Virus record (IMG/VR): IMGVR_UViG_3300037493_000797
Location: 1 to 35,296 of that record
DNA length: 35,296 nt
Strand: one strand, 5' to 3'
Source: a virus
The notes under the pieces were generated by a model that did not search any database, was not told the DNA's origin, and saw only the letters and a list, made by a program, of their open reading frames with translations. The first letter of the stretch is position 1. The number at the start of each line of letters is the position of its first letter. Positions 1 to 5,860 of this stretch are shown here, piece by piece. The position numbers were made by a program, and so were the translations under genes.

Positions 1-52
1 GTGCTGGGTTCTTCTGCCGCGATGGAAAGTGGCGGGCAGTTGAACCCAGCAC
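1..52. repeat. 11-base inverted repeat at the left end, probable snapback artefact
   Basis: Bases 1-11 (GTGCTGGGTTC) are the exact reverse complement of bases 42-52 (GAACCCAGCAC), separated by 30 bases. The right-hand copy of this region lacks the left arm: 35162-35170 reads CTGATTGGC where the left end reads GTGCTGGGT. The right-hand version keeps the conserved methyltransferase residues DWLFCR in frame. Bases 1-9 therefore look like a fold-back or chimeric read end rather than phage sequence. Confidence 0.7.
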
Positions 53-164
53 ATTCCCGCTGGCTCATGGGGCTGCCGCCAGAGTGGGACGATTGCGCGG
101 TTACGGCAATGCAATCGTTGCCCAAGCAGCGCAAGCCTTCGTCGAAAGTGTGATGGGAGAATAA
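3..164 (+). CDS. DNA cytosine-5 methyltransferase, C-terminal part (continues from 34102)
   Basis: This is the 3' end of the methyltransferase gene that starts at 34102 and crosses the circle junction. The frame reads FCRDGKW, then [20 protein letters not shown], and ends VMGE before the TAA at 162-164. GYGNAIV is motif X of C5 methyltransferases, which packs against motif I to complete the S-adenosylmethionine pocket. Bases 1-9 do not match the right-hand copy and should not be translated. Joining 34102-35296 to 136-164 gives a 407-residue protein. The next small gene starts three bases after the stop. Confidence 0.9.
   Translation, partial: AGFFCRDGKWRAVEPSTFPLAHGAAARVGRLRGYGNAIVAQAAQAFVESVMGE
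10..135. repeat. Direct terminal repeat, left copy (circular overlap)
   Basis: These 126 bases are identical to 35171-35296 at the other end. The same methyltransferase reading frame runs through both copies, and only the left copy continues to a stop codon. A short exact end overlap that sits inside a gene is what an assembler leaves when it opens a circular or circularly permuted molecule. I therefore read it as closure of the circle, not as a T7-style functional terminal repeat. Confidence 0.93.
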
Positions 165-166
165 TC

Positions 167-355
167 ATGGCAATCAAACTCAAAAGCGCCGACACAATGA
201 TCGTCCTGTCCGCCTTGCAAGAATACCGCGAGGCGCTCAAAGAGCTGCCGCCGCACTGGCAATGCGATGATCTGAGCGTCCATGCCGTAGACGTGGAGCG
301 GCTGATTAAATCGTACAAGCGCTCTTATGCAAAGCTAGTATGGTGCGAGAAATGA
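167..355 (+). CDS. Hypothetical small protein (62 aa)
   Basis: I do not recognise this protein. It begins at an ATG three bases after the methyltransferase stop, with a purine-rich GGGAGA just upstream overlapping that gene's last codons. The product is soluble, mostly helical, with charged and aromatic residues (EYREALKELPPHW, then a lysine- and tyrosine-rich C-terminus) and no cysteine cluster or membrane segment. It is the first of eight very small rightward genes that nearly all overlap by four bases, so it is probably translated in a coupled way. In many phages such blocks behind a control region are early, host-directed genes; that role is inferred from position only. Confidence 0.7.
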   Translation: MAIKLKSADTMIVLSALQEYREALKELPPHWQCDDLSVHAVDVERLIKSYKRSYAKLVWCEK

Positions 356-570
356 CAGGCCAAGCTCGTTACACGGTGGCCGATTGGAACAACGTGATCC
401 GCGTAAAGCAGGCCGAGATCGACCAGCTGTACGCGCGGTACGGTGAACAGGCTGACAAGGCTTGGGTCGGCGAAGAGATCGACATGCTGCGCTCTCGCAT
501 GATCTACGCACAGCAGATGAAATCCAAATTGATTGCTGAAATTCTAGGGGAAACCAATGCAACTAACTGA
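352..570 (+). CDS. Hypothetical small protein (72 aa), helical
   Basis: The ATG at 352 overlaps the preceding stop as ATGA. An in-frame ATG at 340 would add four residues (MVRE), but the four-base overlap is the pattern used throughout this gene block, so 352 is preferred. The protein is rich in charged helical residues (VKQAEIDQLYARYGEQADKAW, then DMLRSRMIYAQQMKSKLIAEIL), which suggests a small helical hairpin or coiled coil. No catalytic motif is visible. Its last 14 bases overlap the next gene. Function unknown. Confidence 0.7.
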   Translation: MTGQARYTVADWNNVIRVKQAEIDQLYARYGEQADKAWVGEEIDMLRSRMIYAQQMKSKLIAEILGETNATN

Positions 571-1141
571 GATAATGATCACCCACATCCTGCCGACCAA
601 CACGACCTTTGCGGTGATTGCGGATGACATGACGCAGTCTGTTTTCGTCCCGTCCAAGCTGTCACTGCAGGCTGGCCTGCAGCAGTCCATGACGGTCGGC
701 GCCATCATCGTGCCGAACCTGACCCACGCAGACAAGACGCCTTGGGTTGCCATCAAGATCGATCGGCAGGGGAAGTCTTTCGCCAATGGCACGGCCGACA
801 CTCTGGCCGACATGATCCTGGCGGATCTGCGCGAGGGTGGCATGGCTACCTCTGACACCGTGGCCGATGGCATCGACTATCCGGCGCTCAGTGTCATGGC
901 AAAGATGCAAGAGATGGAGCGGCGCGGGGTGATCTATAAGCGCACCTACTACGCCGTCGACCCTGCCGACTTTGAGGTGGATGAGGAATGGCACAAGCTG
1001 GACGGCAACATGCGGGCCGCCGATGAGCACTATGATGGCGGCGAGAAGATCTGCCCATGGTGCGGCGAGGAAATAGAGGCGGACTGCGACGATTGGCTCT
1101 GCGACGAATGTGAGTTTTCAGATGAGGAGGCTAAGGAATGA
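557..1141 (+). CDS. Unknown protein with possible OB-like N-domain and C-terminal zinc ribbon (194 aa)
   Basis: A strong Shine-Dalgarno (AGGGGAA) lies six bases before the ATG at 557, which argues against the internal ATG at 575. Residues from about 8 to 70 are a beta-rich stretch (ITHILPTNTTFAVIADD, FVPSKLSL, GAIIVPNL, TPWVAIKI) that resembles a small OB or cold-shock-like barrel; this is inferred from pattern. The C-terminus holds two cysteine pairs, CPWC and CDEC, spaced like a zinc ribbon, followed by an acidic tail. A nucleic-acid-binding or transcription-modifying role would fit, but no family was identified. It is the largest gene of the small-gene block and overlaps the next by four bases. 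Confidence 0.8.
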   Translation: MQLTEIMITHILPTNTTFAVIADDMTQSVFVPSKLSLQAGLQQSMTVGAIIVPNLTHADKTPWVAIKIDRQGKSFANGTADTLADMILADLREGGMATSDTVADGIDYPALSVMAKMQEMERRGVIYKRTYYAVDPADFEVDEEWHKLDGNMRAADEHYDGGEKICPWCGEEIEADCDDWLCDECEFSDEEAKE

Positions 1142-1368
1142 GCGGCGGCAAGCACACGACACGGCAGGATGACGAGTACCTGCTGCGCATGTTGGATCTC
1201 AGGATGCAGCACCAGGCTGTCACGGTTGCCAAGATGCTTGGGCTGAAGAGTGAGCGGGTGCGCACGATGTGCAACCGCGTGTTGGTTGATGACATCAAGG
1301 CCAGCAAGAAGCAGAACGTCGAGACGCCAGCGCAGGTGCTGGCCGGCTATTGGGGGTTAGGCCTATGA
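1138..1368 (+). CDS. Small putative helix-turn-helix protein (76 aa)
   Basis: The ATG overlaps the preceding TGA (ATGA at 1138-1141), giving coupled translation. The centre reads HQAVTVAKMLGLKSERVRTM, which has the shape of a helix-turn-helix: a first helix containing the AKML step, a GL turn, then a recognition helix with arginines. The N-terminus is basic and polar (MSGGKHTTRQDDEYLL). The next gene is also helix-turn-helix-like, so the two may be small DNA-binding regulators of the same circuit. The fold is inferred from pattern; the target is unknown. Confidence 0.72.
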   Translation: MSGGKHTTRQDDEYLLRMLDLRMQHQAVTVAKMLGLKSERVRTMCNRVLVDDIKASKKQNVETPAQVLAGYWGLGL

Positions 1369-1673
1369 TCACCAAAGTCAGGGGCGTGACCTACGCCAGC
1401 GTCAGGCAGACAGCGTTAAGCTTGGATGTCAGCGAGGCTGCAGTTTACTCGGCGTTGTGGCGCGGCAGGATGGAATTGCTTGGCCTCGGCAATACGAAAC
1501 GCAAGCCTGTCGAGGTTGAGGGGCTGTCGTTCCCCTCGATCGCATCGGCCGCCCGTGCGCTGGGCCTTAGCGAGAAGTATGTGCGCAAGGTGATCTCGAC
1601 CGATAGCCCCACCGGCATGAAGCGATTCCGTGCGGCGGCGGTGGCTTACAAACAAAACATGGGGGGAAAGTAA
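1365..1673 (+). CDS. Protein with two helix-turn-helix (NUMOD1-like) repeats (102 aa)
   Basis: The ATG at 1365 overlaps the preceding stop as ATGA and is preferred over a TTG five codons upstream. Two similar units are visible: VTYASVRQTALSLDVSEAAV near the N-terminus and LSFPSIASAARALGLSEKYV near residues 55-80. Each has a short beta lead-in followed by a helix-turn-helix. This is the pattern of NUMOD1-type DNA-binding modules, normally found attached to homing endonucleases. No GIY-YIG, HNH or other nuclease motif is present, so it looks like a free-standing DNA-binding protein. The stop overlaps the next start as TAATG. Confidence 0.75.
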   Translation: MITKVRGVTYASVRQTALSLDVSEAAVYSALWRGRMELLGLGNTKRKPVEVEGLSFPSIASAARALGLSEKYVRKVISTDSPTGMKRFRAAAVAYKQNMGGK

Positions 1674-2023
1674 TGACCGACCAAGAACTGATCAAGCAGT
1701 TGCGGTGTTTCGATAGCCTCTCAGACGTGCCAGATGTCGCCGCCGACCGCATCGAAGAACTGAACGAACGGCTGACCGCTGCGACAGACGATGCAAAGGA
1801 AGCAGAGGCGTATGCTCAAGAGTTGGACGCCCGCAACAAGGAACTCACGCTGCAACTGCTTGCCACCAGTGGACAGGCCGCAGATGCGCTGGACAAGGCC
1901 GTGGTCGCAGAAGCCAAGCTGGCCAAGGCGGAAGCATATCTGCAAAAGATCAGCCGTCATGCCAATCGGTCTTGCGCAGCGATTGCCGCTCATGCGCTGG
2001 CTGAACTGGAGGGGAAGGAATGA
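1673..2023 (+). CDS. Coiled-coil hypothetical protein (116 aa)
   Basis: The ATG shares a base with the preceding TAA, and GGGGGAAAG just upstream gives a strong ribosome site. After an N-terminal acidic stretch (MTDQELIKQLRCFDSLSDVP), residues from about 25 to 95 form a continuous alanine-, glutamate- and lysine-rich helix (RIEELNERLTAATDDAKEAE onward). This should make a coiled coil. Proteins of this style are common in small accessory gene blocks of phages infecting alphaproteobacteria, with no known function. The gene ends in a four-base overlap with the next. Confidence 0.72.
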   Translation: MTDQELIKQLRCFDSLSDVPDVAADRIEELNERLTAATDDAKEAEAYAQELDARNKELTLQLLATSGQAADALDKAVVAEAKLAKAEAYLQKISRHANRSCAAIAAHALAELEGKE

Positions 2024-2223
2024 CGCTGGGTGAACTTAAAGCAATCGTTGATGCGCTTTACGAAGTGCATGGTCCTGATCTTAGCACCAATTTCCGCTAT
2101 CAGTTTGCCAGCGGAAAGGTAAAGTCTGGGCCAATCACATCATACCGCGTTTGCCCGCCGCAGGGCGGTTTGCACGGGTCTGTAAAGTTTAGTGTTAACC
2201 ATGCCAGAGGTGATGAAGAATGA
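2020..2223 (+). CDS. Hypothetical protein (67 aa)
   Basis: The ATG overlaps the preceding stop as ATGA, preceded by GGAGGGGAAGG, one of the strongest ribosome sites of the block. The product starts with a short helix (LGELKAIVDALYEVHGPDL) followed by a basic, beta-like region (FRYQFASGKVKSGPITSYRV) and ends with charged residues. There is no membrane segment or cysteine motif. No family recognised. It overlaps the following gene by four bases. Confidence 0.68.
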   Translation: MTLGELKAIVDALYEVHGPDLSTNFRYQFASGKVKSGPITSYRVCPPQGGLHGSVKFSVNHARGDEE

Positions 2224-2435
2224 AACTACTAGCCATCCTACTCATCACATGGATCGACGGCTCTCAGTCTGGCTTCAAACTGCCAGCCGACATGGAGTGC
2301 GGCAACCTCATGGACCATGCCATCTTGCTCGCAAAAGCCAATGGCATGGAATACACCATGATGCGCTGCATCTATACCGATCAGATCATTGTCAGCCCAC
2401 GGCCCATGCCACGGCCAGCTGATCTAGGCGCTTGA
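2220..2435 (+). CDS. Small exported or membrane-anchored hypothetical protein (71 aa)
   Basis: Last gene of the rightward block; the ATG overlaps the preceding stop (ATGA). The first residues, MKLLAILLITWI, make a very short hydrophobic N-terminus like a signal peptide or membrane anchor. The rest contains two cysteines (MECGNL and MRCIYT) that could form a disulphide in the periplasm, and a proline-rich end (SPRPMPRPADLGA). This suggests a small periplasmic or membrane protein; superinfection exclusion is one possible role, but nothing in the sequence proves it. A competing frame starting at 2192 is proline/histidine-rich and implausible. Confidence 0.65.
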   Translation: MKLLAILLITWIDGSQSGFKLPADMECGNLMDHAILLAKANGMEYTMMRCIYTDQIIVSPRPMPRPADLGA

Positions 2436-2558
2436 TCCACAATGCCACTGCTGATAAACAGATGGCGAGGGGCGACAACATTTAACAAACGGCAACGGGT
2501 GTTTTTGTATGGTCGACCAAGTCTGCGCTACAGCCTATCTTCCAAGCGCCCCTCACCA
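2436..2558. other. Convergence zone between the two transcription units
   Basis: The rightward unit ends at 2435 and the leftward unit ends at 2559, so transcripts converge here. A bidirectional terminator would be expected. I see only a widely spaced inverted repeat (GAGGGGCG near 2468 and GCGCCCCTC at 2546-2554) and no compact GC stem with a T-tract. Termination may be Rho-dependent or poorly defined. Confidence 0.4.
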
Positions 2559-2690
2559 TCACTTCTTCTTGTCGGTTGCCTCTTTGATCTTGGCAAGAGT
2601 GCCATAGACGTAAGCGTCCTTGCGCTCGCCCTTTAATCCAATCTTGGCAGCCTGCGTCATCAGGCTCTTCTCAATCTTCTTCGGCATCAT
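2559..2690 (-). CDS. Very small basic protein (43 aa)
   Basis: The ATG at 2690-2688 overlaps the stop of the upstream gene as ATGA, the coupling used throughout this leftward unit. The product reads MMPKKIEKSLMTQAAKIGLK, continues with ERKDAYVYGTLAKI and ends TDKKK. It is strongly basic and helical. It is the last gene of the leftward unit. I do not recognise the family; a nucleic-acid- or virion-associated peptide is possible. Confidence 0.65.
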   Translation of the reverse strand: MMPKKIEKSLMTQAAKIGLKGERKDAYVYGTLAKIKEATDKKK

Positions 2691-3442
2691 TGATCTTCCG
2701 TGATTAGCAGGCCTTCAAACGATGTGCTGACACCGTTGGCCTGCGCTTTAGAACAAAAGGCCCGCGTCTCGATGTCAGACTTTTCGGGCAGGGCGATCGG
2801 GTAGTCGAACCAGAAATCGATGAAGTTGTTGTTGAGGTTGACGATGGCCGCAGACTGAAACGGCATCCCGAACAGCCGGTAGATCAGGCGCGCGGTGATG
2901 TAGGCGTTGGCCGCGTCAGAGCCGTGGCTGATCGTGCCGTGGCTGATGTAGAACGTGCGCCCAGTTGGCACAGTAAAGCGCCCGCTCTCGGTGCGGTTGT
3001 GGCCGTCGTGGATCATCTCATAAACGGTGGCCGGTACGCCTAGAATGACAGTGCCAGTGCCGATGTAGATATGGTTGGCCGCCTCTCTGGCAATGACGTA
3101 GGCGCTTTGGATGCGCAGGTAGGACTTCACCGTTGTCACAGCCGTCCAGCCTGTGATGCTGATCACCTCATTGATCGGCATGTAGTCTGCGTCTAGGCCG
3201 TTGATCATCACCTCAGACGTAGCGGCCGCATCCGACGATGACACCGTCATCTGGATTGCTGATGCTGGATATTGGTAGATGCCGCCCTGATACCAGACAG
3301 TCTCTTCTACGTTTTGCACTTGAGGGTTGCTGCCATACACAAAGACGGTCGTGCCATTGGCGACATGCCCCATCGAGGCGCGCAGGCCGAAAGGCATTTC
3401 CTTGTGCAGCTGCCAGCTGGCGTGGGCCTCTAGGTCGCTCAT
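2687..3442 (-). CDS. Probable virion structural protein (251 aa)
   Basis: Starts at ATG 3442 with GGTGATGAG directly upstream. The sequence is beta-rich with many small, aromatic and asparagine residues, including GTTVFVYGSNPQVQNVEETVW, TFYISHGTISHGSDAANAYI and FIDFWFDYPIALPEKSDIE. It has no enzymatic motif, signal peptide or membrane segment. Its position at the end of the late unit and its beta-sandwich-like composition suggest a head-fibre, decoration or tail accessory protein. That assignment rests on composition and context, not on a recognised family. It overlaps the 43-aa gene downstream by four bases. Confidence 0.6.
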   Translation of the reverse strand: MSDLEAHASWQLHKEMPFGLRASMGHVANGTTVFVYGSNPQVQNVEETVWYQGGIYQYPASAIQMTVSSSDAAATSEVMINGLDADYMPINEVISITGWTAVTTVKSYLRIQSAYVIAREAANHIYIGTGTVILGVPATVYEMIHDGHNRTESGRFTVPTGRTFYISHGTISHGSDAANAYITARLIYRLFGMPFQSAAIVNLNNNFIDFWFDYPIALPEKSDIETRAFCSKAQANGVSTSFEGLLITEDQ

Positions 3443-3446
3443 CTCA

Positions 3447-4568
3447 TCACCCTATAGCTGCTGTGTGGCGCATCACTTCACCGCGCTCACGATGCACTGT
3501 AATGCATTTCATGGTCGAGCGTCCAGTATATCCAAATGCCGCCGCAGCTGCGTCACGGGTGGTCAAAGCGCGGTGGCTTTCCCAGAAGATCCCGCCGATG
3601 TCCTTGCTGCTGTCTTGGTGGATGTGTCCGGTGTCTAAGTACCGCCAGTATGTACGCCCCCAGATCGGCGCATGAACGTCGGCCACCTGCATGGCAATGC
3701 GCTCTGGCTTGGTCTTGTCGCCGTGATGCGCTGACAGCAGGTTGCGGCCAAACTCCATGACCCACAGCTTTGCTGGGTTGAAGTGTACGGTCACGCGATC
3801 ATCGGCCTCGTACTTAAAGACCAGCGCGATTGCCAGCATCTGCGTGAAGTCTGGGTCGTGATTGCCAGCCAAGATCACCACGTCGATCTGCCGGTGCTTG
3901 GCCTTGGCCGCCTCGATCATCGTGACGTGCGCCCTGACAGCAGCCATCGCCGCCTGTGCAAAGCGCCCATCCACGTCAAGGATGTGGCCCGATGTCGGCG
4001 TCATGTTCTTGCTGTCGTTCTGGTGCAGCGTGTCGCCGAGGTTCAGGATGATAGCCCGATCGGTATAGTGTGCAGCGCCGATCAGCGTGGCCGACGCCTC
4101 GGCCAAGCGCTGTGCGGCGATTGCGATGCTATACTCCGCACCCGTCTCGTCAGCCCAAGCGCGCATGCCAAAGTGTACGTCTGCGATGATGTAGCGCGGC
4201 AGTAGATCTGCTGACACATTGTCAGGCATTGGTGCTGGCAGCGGCTGCGGCGCAGCGCCGAGTGCCTCACGCAAGAGATCGCCCCACGACGTGATGTCTT
4301 CCTGCGTCGCATCAGCCTTCCAGAAAACCGAATCCCATGATCCGGTTTCCTTGTTCTGGACGCGGCGCCAGCCGTGCTTGCCTGTCTCGGTCGACAAGCC
4401 AGTGCTTTCCAAGGCGGCCTTGATCCCATCGTCAGTGCCGAGCCACGCTTGTGCCATCGCATAGGCATAGCGCACCGTCTTTGTATCTAGGCCCAGCTCC
4501 CTGGCCGCAGCCGCCTTGCTACCGAGCCGCTGCACTGCGTCGTAGATCTGCTGCTGACGCGGCGTCAT
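3447..4568 (-). CDS. Calcineurin-like metallophosphoesterase with N-terminal helix-turn-helix (373 aa)
   Basis: Residues 1-45 form a helix-turn-helix (QQQIYDAVQRLGSKAAAARE, then LDTKTVRYAYAMAQ). Residues from about 120 hold the full metallophosphoesterase motif series: D130-x-H132 in IIADVHFG, GDTLHQND at 178-185, GNHD at 235-238, HHGD at 281-284 and GHIHQD at 314-319. This is the dimetal phosphodiesterase core shared with Mre11/SbcD nucleases and related enzymes. All metal ligands are present, so it should be active. The N-terminal domain suggests that it acts on or near DNA. Its place between the lysis genes and a likely structural gene is odd for a DNA enzyme. The ATG overlaps the o-spanin stop as ATGA. 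Confidence 0.85.
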   Translation of the reverse strand: MTPRQQQIYDAVQRLGSKAAAARELGLDTKTVRYAYAMAQAWLGTDDGIKAALESTGLSTETGKHGWRRVQNKETGSWDSVFWKADATQEDITSWGDLLREALGAAPQPLPAPMPDNVSADLLPRYIIADVHFGMRAWADETGAEYSIAIAAQRLAEASATLIGAAHYTDRAIILNLGDTLHQNDSKNMTPTSGHILDVDGRFAQAAMAAVRAHVTMIEAAKAKHRQIDVVILAGNHDPDFTQMLAIALVFKYEADDRVTVHFNPAKLWVMEFGRNLLSAHHGDKTKPERIAMQVADVHAPIWGRTYWRYLDTGHIHQDSSKDIGGIFWESHRALTTRDAAAAAFGYTGRSTMKCITVHRERGEVMRHTAAIG

Positions 4569-4786
4569 TTACTGCAACCGGCGTCGATCTGCTGGATTAG
4601 AAACGCACCCGTAACCAGTGAGAGCGGGCCGCCATCCGCCGCCAGTGCCTCCGCATGATCCGTCCTGCTCTGCACCGTGCCATCGCAGATTGCGCTAGTG
4701 CTTGGCGCGGTTGCGCAGCCACTCAGCAGCAGCGTCAGGATCAGGCATAGGCCCAACCTCGTTGATCCGTTTAGAGGTGTCGACAT
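4565..4786 (-). CDS. Rz1: o-spanin, Rz1-like outer-membrane lipoprotein (73 aa)
   Basis: The ATG at 4786 is preceded by AGGAG about ten bases upstream. The N-terminus has a short polar start, a hydrophobic run (LGLCLILTLL) and the lipobox LLSGC with lipidated Cys24, so it should be a lipoprotein. The mature part is about 50 residues with two further cysteines. Its start lies inside the i-spanin gene in another frame, the classic Rz/Rz1 overlapping arrangement. Together the two should bridge inner and outer membranes and fuse them after the cell wall is cut. A longer in-frame ORF begins at 4840, but its extra residues are arginine-rich and would spoil the signal sequence. It overlaps the downstream gene by four bases. 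Confidence 0.82.
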   Translation of the reverse strand: MSTPLNGSTRLGLCLILTLLLSGCATAPSTSAICDGTVQSRTDHAEALAADGGPLSLVTGAFLIQQIDAGCSK

Positions 4787-4898
4787 AGCTTTGCAGCTCC
4801 TCGATCTTGGCAGCCTGGCGGCCTGCCGCCTTGCCACCAAACCATGCTGCCAACAATGTCAGCAGAGGCTTCAGCAGCGAGGTTAGCAGCGATGTCAT
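4695..4898 (-). CDS. Rz: i-spanin, Rz-like inner-membrane protein (67 aa)
   Basis: The ATG at 4898 overlaps the holin stop as ATGA and is preferred over the upstream in-frame ATG at 4925. The N-terminus is a single transmembrane segment (MTSLLTSLLKPLLTLLAAWF) followed by a basic, helical periplasmic stretch (GKAAGRQAAKIEELQSYVDT) and the tail ending DAAAEWLRNRAKH. One membrane segment plus a helical periplasmic domain is the i-spanin plan, and the lipoprotein gene nested in its 3' half supports the pairing. It is shorter than phage lambda Rz (153 aa), but short forms of this architecture occur in phages of alphaproteobacteria. Confidence 0.78.
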   Translation of the reverse strand: MTSLLTSLLKPLLTLLAAWFGGKAAGRQAAKIEELQSYVDTSKRINEVGPMPDPDAAAEWLRNRAKH

Positions 4899-5062
4899 GC
4901 TTTGCGCTTGGCGATGACTGACCAAACCGCAACGATGATCGTAGCGGCCGCGCCACCGACTGTGGTGGCCGTCTCGCTGTCGATCAATCCCTTGCCGACC
5001 AAGTAGCCACCGAGGGCCGATGCTAGTGCGCGGGCGATGCCGCCGATTTCAGTAGCCGTCAT
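4895..5062 (-). CDS. Holin, Pam3-gp28-like (55 aa)
   Basis: The gene sits between endolysin and spanins, overlapping both neighbours by four bases (ATGA at each end). The protein begins MTATEIGGIARALASALGGY, has a glycine-rich first hydrophobic segment, a short polar turn (KGLIDSETAT), a second hydrophobic segment (AAATIIVAVWSVIA) and a basic tail KRKA. Two short membrane segments with a positive C-terminus fit a class II or pinholin-type pore that releases or activates endolysin. The sequence resembles the small holin family named after Pam3 gp28; that name is from memory, not a search. Confidence 0.78.
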   Translation of the reverse strand: MTATEIGGIARALASALGGYLVGKGLIDSETATTVGGAAATIIVAVWSVIAKRKA

Positions 5063-5613
5063 TTCTTCGACCCCTTAAAAATTGCCAAGATGGCGTTGAT
5101 GATTATGACCCAGATGGATTCGGGCTGTTCTTTTTCAACGGGTGCAGCGCTGTGCATATCTGCTGTCACGGGCGTTAAGAACAACTTGATCTCCGCCTCA
5201 CGGCGATTGACCAGACCTTGGATCACCTCCCCTCCAGCTTTGTTCCACATCCGAAAAGCGGCAGCGGCCTTGTCTTTGTGGCCGGCGTTCAGCTCACGCA
5301 GCACGGTGGATTTGGCAAAGGCATTCGGGCCGATGTTGTAGGCCAGCGAAACACATGCGCCGAATTCGTTGGCGTTGACCTTGGCCGTGATCATCGCATC
5401 AACCGTGTCTGCGAATTTCTCCACGCCCTGGCGCAGCAGATCCTCGGCGCGTTCCTGCGTGATGGTCATGCCTTTGGCTGGCTCGATGCCAAGCCCAGCT
5501 GCGGCTGTGGTTCCGTAGCCGATCGTCCAGATGCCGACGATGTCCTGATAGGCCGTTAGCTTGCAGCCTTCGTATTGCTTGATCAGGTTGAGGGTGGCCT
5601 GGTTAACGCTCAC
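5059..5613 (-). CDS. Endolysin, T4-type lysozyme (GH24) with C-terminal hydrophobic segment (184 aa)
   Basis: Residues 1-150 are a GH24 lysozyme that cuts the peptidoglycan glycan strand. The catalytic triad has the standard E-8x-D-5x-T spacing: Glu15 in YEGCKLTAYQD, Asp24, and Thr30 in WTIGYGT. Later conserved blocks are visible (ACVSLAYNIGPNAF, GLVNRREAEIKLFL). There is no N-terminal signal-anchor. Instead a hydrophobic stretch (IWVIIINAILAIF) lies just before the basic end KGSKK, reached through a linker (HSAAPVEKEQPES). This could tether the enzyme to the inner membrane tail-first, which is unusual for GH24. It is coupled to the holin by a four-base overlap. Confidence 0.92.
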   Translation of the reverse strand: MSVNQATLNLIKQYEGCKLTAYQDIVGIWTIGYGTTAAAGLGIEPAKGMTITQERAEDLLRQGVEKFADTVDAMITAKVNANEFGACVSLAYNIGPNAFAKSTVLRELNAGHKDKAAAAFRMWNKAGGEVIQGLVNRREAEIKLFLTPVTADMHSAAPVEKEQPESIWVIIINAILAIFKGSKK

Positions 5614-5855
5614 TTGTGCATATCCTTTTGAATTTCATCTAGCTTCTTGAAGATATTAGATAGTGCATCTTTTATCTCTTTAAGTTCGCGGTCATGGCCT
5701 TCTTTAGTTAATGAAAACTCAGTTTTTATGACAGCAATCTCTGTCTGGTGGCCTTGTGTCATCTTGTAGTGTGCCCACATAAAAGCAACAATCGGTAGCA
5801 CCGCAAATTGCAGCAGGAGTTTCGCCAGTTCCATCAGGTCCATCTCCTGCTGCAT
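5610..5855 (-). CDS. Small membrane protein with coiled-coil tail (81 aa), possible holin partner
   Basis: One transmembrane segment near the N-terminus (LAKLLLQFAVLPIVAFMWAH) is followed by a long charged helix (TEFSLTKEGHDRELKEIKDA, SNIFKKLDEIQKDMHK). Three start codons are possible: 5855, 5843 and 5834. AGGAG nine bases before 5834 makes that the best-supported ribosome site and would give 74 residues. The gene overlaps the endolysin by four bases. Its codons are clearly richer in A and T than its neighbours, hinting at recent acquisition. A single membrane span plus coiled coil next to holin and endolysin suggests an antiholin, second holin or adaptor. Confidence 0.7.
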   Translation of the reverse strand: MQQEMDLMELAKLLLQFAVLPIVAFMWAHYKMTQGHQTEIAVIKTEFSLTKEGHDRELKEIKDALSNIFKKLDEIQKDMHK

Positions 5856-5860
5856 ATCAA

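Noticed and set aside
10-135. Terminal repeat as a T7-style functional direct terminal repeat
   Set aside because: It lies within a continuous methyltransferase gene that needs both ends to be complete, so it is circular overlap.
2192-2422. 76-codon rightward ORF overlapping the last small gene
   Set aside because: His/Pro-rich shadow frame; the ATGA-coupled frame at 2220 has a plausible signal peptide.
2442-2636. Rightward ORF of 64 codons downstream of the small-gene block
   Set aside because: No ribosome site, Arg/Leu/Ser-rich product, and it lies antisense to the well-supported 43-aa leftward gene.
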